Assembly (NCBI GenBank): GCA_030435675.1
Contig: CM059623.1
Location: forward strand, 7,590,012 to 7,654,011
Length of the DNA: 64,000 bases
Origin: Steinernema hermaphroditum
Lineage: Eukaryota; Nematoda; Chromadorea; Rhabditida; Steinernematidae
Direction of reading: 5' to 3'
Part shown: positions 33,143-42,154 of the stretch, piece after piece
How the letters are laid out: each line of letters begins with the position of its first letter
How positions within the stretch are numbered: position 1 is the first letter of the stretch
The notes under the pieces: model-generated
Seen by the model: the letters and a program-made list of their open reading frames with translations, nothing else
Told to the model about the DNA's origin: nothing
Database searches by the model: none
Position numbers and translations under genes: made by a program

Positions 33143-36100
33143 ATGAAGGTGGGTCGGATGTTTCTCTCCTTGATCTGGCGGAGTTTCAGGTTCTCTTTCG
33201 ATTAGGGCCAAAGTCGCTGGGCGAAGGACCTGTGCGCTTCGAGTGGCGCCCGAAGGCAAGCCATATCGCAGTGGCCGGGGCCAACAACTTTTTGCGCATC
33301 CTTAACCGCGGCGGCCAAGCGCTGGACGAGCTGCAGTGTCCCGGGTGAGTCCGGTGGTTCTCTGAAAGTACGAGCTCTGTAGGTCGGTGACGTTGCTGTC
33401 GTGGGACAAGGATGGCGAGGTGCTGGCGTTCGCGAACGACGCCAACAGCGCGATCGGCATCTGGAACTTCAACTCGAAACAGATCGAGTACGTCGAGTCT
33501 AGCATGGGCAGCAAGTAGGTGGTTGGCCAGAGATCCCGGTGACCGATGCCTTCGCAGGGAGCGTGCCACGTACCTCCAGTGGTCGCCGACGCAGCCGGTG
33601 CTCGCCGTGGGGAACAACAAGGGGAACCTGCTGCTTTACAACCGCGAAACGCTCCGGAAGGTGCCGCTCCTGGGAAAGCACCAGAAGGCGATCGTCTGCG
33701 GCGCCTTCTCGCGCGACGGCGAGTTCCTCATTCTCGGCTCCGACGACCACACCCTCAGCATCTCCAACATGGCCGGCGACACGCTAAACTCGCTCTCTGG
33801 CACCGGCGACCTGTCGGACCTAGACATGGTCCGCACAAGTGGCGCCCCAGTGGGCGACGGGACGAACCCCGAAGACGCCTACACCATCACGGTGCTGATC
33901 AACAAGAAGCAGATGATGATGGTGCACCTCGCGAACGCGGACGCGCCCATCAACCTTCAGTTCCACGAGTCCTACGGGAAGGTGGTCACGTACGAGTGGC
34001 TGGCCGAGGAGCGCATGATGATCGGCTTCGAGATGGGTCACGTGATCTGCGTGAACACGACGATGAACGGCGACAACCAGGTGGCCGAGGTGTTCACCGC
34101 CAAGGACTTCAAGCGGAACCTCTTCGACATGAGCATCAGCCTGGGTCTCGACCGCGTCCTCATCGTCGGCGACAACCAGTAGGCCGCACCGCCAGACCCC
34201 TCTCAGCCCCTTTCAGGTTCAAGGCGCGCGAGATCGCCAACCTCGAGGACGTCTCGAATCTCTTCGAGATCGGCGCCGACGACCCCGGTGCGTCCCCTTC
34301 CTTGCCCCCAGAATCCGCTCCTTTTAGCGTACACAAAGGTGCGCGCCAGCGACGACGGCAATCTAATGGCAATCGCCGGCTCCGCCGGCTCCTTCCTCGT
34401 CTACTTGACGCGCATGCCTGTCCTCGGCGCTGCCTTCGGAGGCACCATCGTCGTCCTCTCCTCCCTACAGGAGATCACCGTCTATCACGGTGCCGATCTG
34501 GTGAGTCCCTCCGGGACGCCGTAACCCAACCCCTTGCGCAGAAGCCGCCGGTGATGTTCGAAACAAAGGTGGAGCCGTCGCTGATTGCGGTAGGTCCGCT
34601 GCACGCGGTGGTGGTGCTGAACAACTCGGCGTGGTTCTACGAGTTCGTGCGCGAGTCGAAGGAGGGCGTGCGGCTCGCCTTCGAGTTCGAGTACGTCTCT
34701 ACGGTGACCGCCCTCAAGGTGGGTCAGTTCTTCGCCGTCGCCAAGATGGATGACCGCGCCCAGCTCCACCGGGTATGCCTGCACCTCTGTTTCCCTGCGG
34801 GACCTCCGCTTCAGATCCGGAACGCTCAGGGTCGGTATGTGGCTGACGCGACGTCGAAGATGTTCCCCGAGCAGAGCCAGCAGCACTCCGGCAACGCGAA
34901 GCTCACCGACTTCGGGCTCACCATGCAGTTCTTCATCTACTGCACCGACGTGGGTCCCGCGAGGAAGGATTCCGTCACACGCTTTTCAGGCCGGGCACAT
35001 ACAGTACTTCTCGCTGGACGAGTGGGTGATGGTGAACGAGTACCGCCACTCGCGCGGCATCCGCTCGGTCTTCCCGGAGCCGAACGGCGTGCGCCTGATC
35101 TTTTTCGACGAGAAGCACGACGTCTACCTCTACAGCCCCATCGACGACCACCTCTCGCCCCTCCCCAACCTCTACAACACGCCCGTCTTCAAGGGCTGCC
35201 TCTGGGAGAGCTTCACCGTCGACAAGGACACCTTCATCGTCTTCGACGAGACCAACATCTACGTCTTCCTCATCTCCAGCAACCAGCTCAGCGGTACCGT
35301 ACACTCCCCCACCCCTCGACGCCCTCGTTCAGGGGAATCGGTGCAGCACCTCGGTCTCACGCGGCTCCCTTACGGCTACGAGCCTCTCCTGCTGAACAAG
35401 GGCATCGTGCACTGCCTGACCAGCGCCGGTCGTCCCACGGACCTCGTCCTCGAGACCCACAAGAGCGACTCCAAGCTGGAGGGGAAGTCGCCGGCGGCCC
35501 TGCAGAGTCTCCTCAAGCAGAACCTCACTCTCAAACGGTACGGTAGGCTTCTCGGCGGTGTTATGTACAGAGCGGCAACAAGGGACTAGAAGTCGTCTTC
35601 ATAGTCGTCGAGGTAGTTCTGGAGACGCGGATTCGGGGCGACCGCCGGAACGCCCCTCGGGGGAATCGCCGGGACGGCAGAGGCCGGAGGCGCGGCGCCT
35701 CCGTTGGCTGCAACACGAAAGTCACTGGAAGGCAGAGGATGGGATGAGGTTACTTCGTGCCGTAGACGTCTCCTCCATCTCCCACGCGTTGAAAGGGTCT
35801 CCGGAAGGGGGCACCGCCTGCAGGGGCTGCCGACTCCATCCGCGCTGCAAAGGACTCTGAGTTGAGGAGACGGGCTCGGGATACCTGGGGCACCTCCGGG
35901 GGAGGCGGTTGCGCCTGTCCGATGCGGGTGGCCGGAGCGAGCTCCTCGGGCCTGGCGGGTTGCGGCGGCGGGACGATGGCGTTGGAGAAGCGCGAGGGCT
36001 TCGCCGTTCGGTTCTTGAAGAAGACGACGTAGACGGCGAAGCCGATGACGCCGAGGATCACGAGGCCCTGGGGAGGAGGTGGTTAGGGATGTAAGGAGTG

Positions 36101-39100
36101 GGTACCTCGAGCACGGCGATTACCACGGCGGCCGTGTTGGAGCTGTGGACCGTTTCCACCTTCACCTCCTGCAGCTGGGCGAGTACGGTAATGGTCGGCG
36201 TACTGCTGGCCCGTCGGCGCTTTCTGACGGAGGAGGGCGTGGTGGTCATAGCAGTGGCCGACGCCTCTTTTGTGGAAGAAGTGGCGACAGTCGTCGTAGT
36301 GTGAGTCGTAGTAATACTCACAGTAGAAGCAGTAGTAGTGCTTACTACAGTGGTGGTCTTTGTGTCGCCGTGTGTCCCCAGCGTTACCGTATACCCTTTG
36401 ACGTCGTTTTCGACCTTCTCGACCGTGAAGGTGCCCGTGAGCGTCACTTTGCTCACAGTCGCCTTCAGATCGAATGTCTTCGAGTCAACTTTCGGTGGGA
36501 AAAGCTGAAGACGGTGGTTAAGCGAACAGGGAAAGGACTCTCACCTGGATCCAGACGGTGGCACCCTTCTCGGCGACATAGCAGTTTTTTTTTGTCCTCG
36601 ATTGCGACGTCGTGGCCGTCGATCTGGAGCCCGGACAGTTCTGCGCAGTTCTGGACGCCGGAGATCTCGACGGTGGGGACGTAGAGGAGGAAGGAGGCGA
36701 GGACGGGGGAGGCCGCGAGGGCCGCGACGACGAGCAGCCCTACGACACGCATCTGGAAGCGCTTTGTGGAGGGAGTTGTTGGAGGGGCGTCGGGAAAGGA
36801 GCGACGGGTGACTCATGGTCTAAGGAAACGCTTTCAGGTGGAAGGACGCGTGGCGCATCTGCGAACACACGAAAGCGCATGAGAATTGGCGACAATTTGG
36901 CTTTGCCGCCATGATGGACCTCGAGATCGAGCTCGGTAAGCCGCTAGGGAACGGAGCCGCGGCGGTCTCGAGACGGACGGTTCGTCTGATCTCGGGCGCC
37001 ACGGTTCGTCCCTTATCAGCGGAGCCCTCGCGATCGATGGCCCGAGAAGGCGACGGCTGACTGCGGGATTGCAGCGCTCCGCGTCTTCCGCCACATGGGC
37101 GACGTCTCGATGGTGATGAGCCTCGAGGAGGTCGTCTGGATCGAGGAAAAGGCGCTCCTCTCGGGACACCTCGCCATGATCACACAGCAGTTCGACAAGG
37201 CTGAGGAGTACTTCCTCCTCTCCACAGAGCCCACACTCGCCCTCGAGGTACGGTAGCTGGAGCCACCGTAATCCATGGTTCCAGATGCGGAGGGATCTCC
37301 TCCACTGGGACAAAGCGCTCGACCTGGCGTCGCGGCTGGCGCCCGATCAGATCGTCTTCATCTCGAAGGAGTACGCTCAGCAGCTGGAGTTCACGTGAGA
37401 TTCTGACACAATGGGGTTACGGTAGCCATTCAGGGGGGAGTACGCGAAGGCGCTGAGCTTCTACGAAAAGGGAGTAATCCGGGAGTTCGATGAGAACAAC
37501 GTCGAGATCTTGGAGCACAACGAGATCTGCTCGTCGGGGGTGGCCAAGATGAGCATCCGGACGGGCAACATCCGGAGAGGCATGGAGATGGCCGCGGAGA
37601 TCCCGGGGCGCGTCGTGAAGCGCGACTGCGCCCAGATCCTCGAACAGATGAAGGTGGGCACCAGAGGGAGGAAGGGCCTCCAAAGGACCGTTTCAGCAGT
37701 TCAACGACGCCGCGCACCTCTACGAGATCGGCATGTTTCACGACCGCGCCGCTGCCGCCAGTCTCAAGGCCAAGAATTGGTTAGACGTGCACGCGAAGGG
37801 GCTCTGTCACTTCTTCGTTTAGGGCTAAAGTGGGCGAGCTGCTTCCGAACGTGCGCTCGCCCAAGATCCACGCGCAGTACGGGAAGGTGATGGAGCACGA
37901 AAAGAAGTACAAGGCCGCCGCGCTGGTTGGGACTCATGTGTCTACGGGTATACGGTAGTTTCAGGCGTACAAGAATGCGAAGGACTACGATAGCTTGGTG
38001 CGGGTGCTTTTGGACCACCTGAACCTGCCCGAGGAGGCGGTGAAGGTGGTGCGGGAGAGCCGCAGCGTCGAAGGGGCGAAGCTGGTGGCCAAGTGAGTCT
38101 CCTCTGGGTCGGCCTGCACAGTCCTCTGCAGGTTCTTCAGCAAGATCGGGGACCACGCCTCGGCCATTCAGTTCCTGGTGCTGTCGCACTGCCACCAGGA
38201 GGCGTTTCACCTGGCGGAGGCCGAAGCGAAGATGGAGGTGTACGCGGACTGCGTGGCCGAGGAGGGCTCCGCCGAGCAGTTCAAGCAGCTTGCCGAGTGG
38301 TTCTCCGCGAGGAAGCAGTCGAAGGTCGCCGGCAAGTTCCACCTGAAATCGCGGAACTTCCGGACGGCCATGGATCTTCTGCTGCTGGGTGGCGAGGACG
38401 AGGAGGCGCTGCAGCTGGCCATCGAGTGCGCCGCGGAGTCGAGGGACGCGCAGCTGGCGGAACGCCTGACGGAGTTCCTCATGGGCGAGCTCGACGGCGT
38501 CCCGAAGGATCCGCGCTTCTTGTTCCGCTTCTACGTCGCCATGCGCATGTTCCCTTCGGCAGCGAAGACGGCCACCATCATCGCCCGCGAGGAGCAGAGC
38601 CGCGGAAACTACCGTGTCGCCCGGGACCTCCTCTTCAGTGAGTCCCTGCCCTTGGGCTTCTAACGTCTCTTCAGCCATGACACAAGAGCTGAAACAGCAA
38701 CGCATCCGCATCCCTGCCGAGATGGTTAACAACCTGATGCTCGTCCACAGCTACCTCATCGTCAAGGTGCCTCCCCTCCACAGCCTCTAGCCCCTCCCTT
38801 TCAGTCTCACATCAAGAAGAATGACCAGAACACAGCCGCGCGGCTTCTCATCCGCGTTGCCGACAACATCAGCCGCTTCCCCACTCGTAGGTCCCCCCAT
38901 GGACCTCCTTCCTCGAAAGCGACCGTTCAGATGTTGTCCCCATCCTGACGTCTACCGTAATCACGTGCTCGAAGGCGGGGCTCCGCCAGTCGGCCTTTAA
39001 CTACGCCGTCATGTTGCTGCGCCCGGAGAACCGCAAGAAGATCGATGAGCGCTACCGGAAGCGCATTGAGGCGATCGTCAGGTGGGCCGGCACCTTCAGA

Positions 39101-39534
39101 ATCCCCTCGACGCCGCTTTCAGGAAGCAGGAGCGCACGGGCGGCGAAGTGGACAACAAGAGTCTTTGTCCCCACTGCGAGCAGCCCTCCGCCGAGTTCGA
39201 GCTCACCTGTGGGGTGTGCAAGAACGTCATCCCCTTTTGCGTCGTTACTGTACCTATCTGCGTCCCAGTCCCTCTGAGCTTTCCTTTAGGGTCGCCACAT
39301 CGTCGCCGCCGACTTCTGCCTCTGTCCCTCGTGCTCCTTCCCGGCGATCCGCTCCGAATTCGTCAAGTAGGTACCCCTCCTTGTCCGAGGGTTACGGTGG
39401 CTTTCAGACTCGTGGACGCCAACGAGGGCTGCCCGATGTGCGGGAAGACGGAGAAGAGCGTCCCTTACGGCGACGCAAAGGCGTTCCTCTACTCCGTGGC
39501 GCAGCTGAACTCGCAGCCCGACGAGCCCTTCTGA
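33143..39534 (+). CDS. dyf-2: IFT144/WDR19, intraflagellar transport complex A
   Basis: 24 exons: 33143..33148, 33190..33344, 33383..33514, 33558..34178, 34217..34287, 34328..34500, 34542..34772, 34815..34949, 34990..35293, 35333..35537, 36838..36935, 37075..37247, 37285..37394, 37434..37653, 37697..37779, 37823..37925, 37965..38092, 38132..38637, 38675..38766, 38805..38886, 38931..39081, 39123..39249, 39290..39366, 39408..39534. The 1,369-residue product matches human WDR19 end to end: WD40 blades ([20 protein letters not shown]), TPR-like helices ([17 protein letters not shown]) and a C-terminal set of CxxC zinc knuckles ([30 protein letters not shown]). It works in retrograde transport in cilia. 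Exon 1 codes only Met-Lys. Intron 10 (1,300 nt) contains an antisense gene; the others are about 36-140 nt. Confidence 0.96.
35586..36752 (-). CDS. Type I membrane protein, family member B, nested in dyf-2
   Basis: Exons complement(36545..36752, 36106..36504, 35885..36067, 35754..35844, 35586..35707), about 333 residues, all inside dyf-2 intron 10 on the opposite strand. Layout: signal peptide ([17 protein letters not shown]), extracellular part with two cysteines, a Thr/Ser-rich mucin-like stretch (about residues 114-165), a membrane segment ([16 protein letters not shown]) and a Pro-rich tail with DPFNAW and an acidic end ([10 protein letters not shown]). It is paralogous to members A, C and D. 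Exon 1 carries an A9 run (minus strand, 36585..36593) that is one base too long for the frame continuing [13 protein letters not shown], probably a homopolymer error. The acceptor CTTCCAG abuts the ATG. Function unknown. Confidence 0.72.
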
Positions 39535-39577
39535 ATCCTTTTCATTTGAGCACACATAAAGAGATCTCCCGGGACTG

Positions 39578-42017
39578 CTACTCGAACTCGATGAGACGGT
39601 CGGCGAAGTTCGGACGCTCGTAGAGAAGGTCCTCGGACTCGTTCTCGCCGGCGACCTTCAACCACAGGCGATCAGAGAGTCTACGAGGATGCCTTACTAG
39701 GTACTCTGGGGTCGTTTCATGACGCCAGCGTCTCTCCTCGAGGGTCATCGGAGTCCGGATATCGTCAAGGTACACCTTCCGACGCAACCGCTCCCGAATC
39801 GCCGAGAATACGGCGAAGGCACTGACCATGGAGAAGGCCACGGCGACTCCCTAGAAGTAGCGGGTCGGGAGGGGTGTGCCGACAACAGCGCGCAAAAAAA
39901 GAGAGCGCAAAAAAGAGCGCGCAGATGAAAGAGAGTGCAGAAAAGAGCGCGCAGATTTGCAGAGCGCGGAAAGAGTGTCGTGTCCGGAAGGGGACAGACA
40001 ACCTTCCTTACTGGGTGTGGCACATGCACTAGTTATAGTATAAATAAACTTTATTACATGAGTGAGGGGACTAGGGAGAGAGAGAGGCAGGACGACCGTG
40101 CGAGAGACGTCGCCGACTCGCAGCTGGTGGGCAGCGAGTCGGGTCAGCACTCTGCTCGGGTTTGCGAGACGCGGGCTTTTATACCCGATCTCCTGAAGCG
40201 CGGGAGCGCTGGGGCGGAGCCCTGACAAGAGGAATGCCACGTTACTTTTTCACGTTACTTTCAAAACTACTCTGGGCATATTGCTTTCGACGGAACGTTC
40301 GGTATCGTCCCTCAGCACATGTACCAGCTCGTAACATAACATATGGCTCAGTCCGTGTTCAGACGGATCCAAAAAGACAACGACCTTCTTAAGCGCTACC
40401 AAGCAGTCGACGAGGACAGGATTCTTATGAAGTCCTTAGCAAATTTGGCTTTCGTACCCACTCACAAAGTCTACGAAGCATTTTGTGCTCTTTGGGACGA
40501 AGCGAACGACATGGACCCTTAAGGGCTCAAGATACTAGTGTCGAAGCAACATGATCATTTTTCAAACTGCCTTGTTGATTTAAAAAAATAAACCCGGCTG
40601 CGCGCGAATTCGCGCCCTCCAGGTACTAAAAGCCAATTAGCCTGTAGCCCTGCGGGCGGCAAGATTGGCGCTCATGGATAGGGCTGAGGTTGGGGTCAAA
40701 AAACTGTAGCCCTGCGGGCGGCAAGACACCAATAGCCCTGCGGGCGGCAAGATTGACGCTCATGCAAAAAGTTGTAGTTGGGCCTAAAACTGTAGCCCTG
40801 CGGGCGGCGAGAAACCATAGCCCTGCGGGTGGCAAGACACCAATAGCCCTGCGGGCGGCAAGACACCAATAGCCCTGCGGGCGGCAAGATTGGCGCTCAT
40901 GTAAATAGCGAAAAAATTGTAAAGTTTCAGGAAACTCGAACCGAAAACACTGCTGGTTACAAAATAGGCAAAAAATCACTCAAAAACAGCAAAAAAAAAC
41001 TCAAAGCCTAGCATCACCAGAGAGATAGTGGAAGTAGAGCATTACCATCTCAACTGTCTGTGTGGCTCATTGCGAACGTTCTCTGTTTGTAAGCGGGCGG
41101 TGTCGGGTTCGGTTCCCCTCGGGGTCCTTATTTTGTGTGGGTGTTTCCGCCGTGCGCACGGAAAAAACACACACACACACACAGACCAACGGACCCGTCG
41201 GTTCTCCATTTATATATAGGGGATTGTTTGTTGTTTGCGCGCTCTTTTCTGCGCTCTCTTCCATCTGCGCTCTCTTTTCTGCGCTCTCTTCCATCTACGC
41301 GCTCTTTTCTGCGCTCTCTTCCATCTACGCGCTCTTTTCTGCGCTCTCTTCCATCTGCGCGCTCTTTTTTGCGCGCTGTTGTCGTGTAACCGGAGGGAGG
41401 TGAGGGACCGTCAGATACCATCAGGGAGGAACGCAGAAGACTCGCCAAGAAGGTCAGCTCCTCGGTTGCGAACAAGACAATCCCAGCGCGTACTTCAGCC
41501 TCGATCAAGGAGGGACTCGTTTCGCCTAAACCTTGCTTTTTGCGAGGGTCATTGGTGAAACCCACCCTTCAATTTCACTCTCAAATCCCTCAGGGACTCG
41601 GAAAACTCCTTCGAGAGGTTGAAGGAGCCGTGGTGGACCTGCCCCTTCGTGTCTTCCACCGAGATTCTGATCGTCCGGGCACCGAATGACTCATCGAGGA
41701 CGAACTTCGGAGGAGCCTAAAAATCAAAACTTGGGACCATTGCCACTTTATTTTCCCCAGCATAACCGATTTCCACAAGATACCTCTTTCCTGAAGGCAC
41801 TTACAGAGTTGACGAAGACGGAGTGCTGGTTCTTCTCACCATCGGCGCACGTATGGGCGTCGCGGAGCGTCGGAGAGCCGCCGTCTACGACCAGCTGCTC
41901 CACCTCGGAGCAAGCCTTATTCAGAAGACGCACAGAAGGCACGAAAAGCGCGCGATAGACGAGCGCCTCGACGGCACAAAGGAGCAGCAGAAGCTCGAGG
42001 AGGAGACATCGCATCAT
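39578..42017 (-). CDS. Type I membrane protein, family member C, with transposon in last intron
   Basis: Exons complement(41805..42017, 41566..41716, 41419..41525, 39578..39850) encode 247 residues with intron phases 0, 1, 0 as in members A and D. Signal peptide (CLLLELLLLLCAVEA), two cysteines, FLVPSVRL-like start (FVPSVRLLNKACSEVEQL), FNLSKEFSESL in the place of FSINDTEGESE of member D, then the membrane segment (VAFSMVSAFAVFSAI) and a basic/acidic tail. Intron 3 (39851..41418, 1,568 nt) is filled by a 1,505-bp fold-back MULE. Splice sites on both sides are intact, so the gene may still work. A 42-nt in-frame stretch in the tail (GTAAGG..GAAG) could be a further intron. The gene starts 132 bp after the stop of the gene upstream, an operon-like distance. 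Confidence 0.72.
40283..40522 (+). pseudogene. Truncated MULE transposase
   Basis: One frame reads AFDGTFGIVPQHMYQLVT, then a stop (40337..40339), then MAQSVFRRIQKDNDLLKRYQ and MKSLANLAFVPTHKVYEAFC. The DGTF..P..YQLVT motif is the first catalytic Asp region of MULE transposases and the second part is their C-terminal domain. Everything between (the other catalytic residues) is deleted. Confidence 0.75.
40642..40900 (+). repeat. Seven copies of a 20-bp GC-rich unit
   Basis: TAGCCCTGCGGGCGGCAAGA occurs seven times, with spacers of two kinds (CACCAA or TT.GCGCTCATG). It lies in the middle of the fold-back element. Confidence 0.9.
41040..41150 (+). other. tRNA-like segment (possible SINE head)
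   Basis: TGGCTCATTGCG at about 41063 resembles an A box and GGTTCGGTTCC at 41106..41116 resembles a B box (consensus GGTTCGANTCC), about 33 nt apart. No cloverleaf can be drawn, so this is at most a tRNA-derived SINE or a decayed tRNA. Confidence 0.3.
41236..41375 (+). repeat. Tandem 30-bp units in the right arm of the fold-back element
   Basis: Four to five units of type GCGCTCTCTTCCATCTACGC followed by GCTCTTTTCT. The inverted, shorter counterpart lies at about 39889..39965. Confidence 0.85.
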
Positions 42018-42148
42018 GAAAGGGATCGTTTGCCGCCAGTCATTGAGTGCCGAACGATCGATTAGTGCTGTGGAGAGCGATCGACGCCAGTGGAGACCCG
42101 AGGAGCGGAGGCGCTTCGATGTTTACGTATTCGGACGAGATCGAGCTG

Positions 42149-42154
42149 TTTATT
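42149..42154 (-). terminator. Poly(A) signal overlapping the stop codon
   Basis: On the minus strand AATAAA includes the TAA stop (42150..42152) of the gene ending here, so its 3' UTR must be only about 10-20 nt. Confidence 0.7.

Larger units (their letters stand above)
39880..41384. mobile_element. Fold-back Mutator-like element
   Basis: 1,505 bp with inverted ends CGACAACAGCGCGCAAAAAA. Behind each end lie tandem roughly 30-bp units (GCGCTCTCTTCCATCTACGC type) that make long, fold-back style arms: 39880..39966 on the left, 41236..41384 on the right, inverted to each other. The inside carries a MULE transposase remnant, a 7-copy GC-rich array and a tRNA-like segment. A target duplication is not evident. 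The element lies wholly inside an intron of family member C. Confidence 0.75.

Noticed and set aside
33546..35546. Very long plus-strand open frame of 666 codons
   Set aside because: It is an arginine/proline-rich shadow in a different frame of dyf-2, running through its introns; the dyf-2 frame is supported by full-length family conservation.
40642..40900. Repeats with spacers that could suggest a CRISPR array
   Set aside because: Spacers are themselves repeated and very short, the locus is inside a transposon and the genome is eukaryotic.
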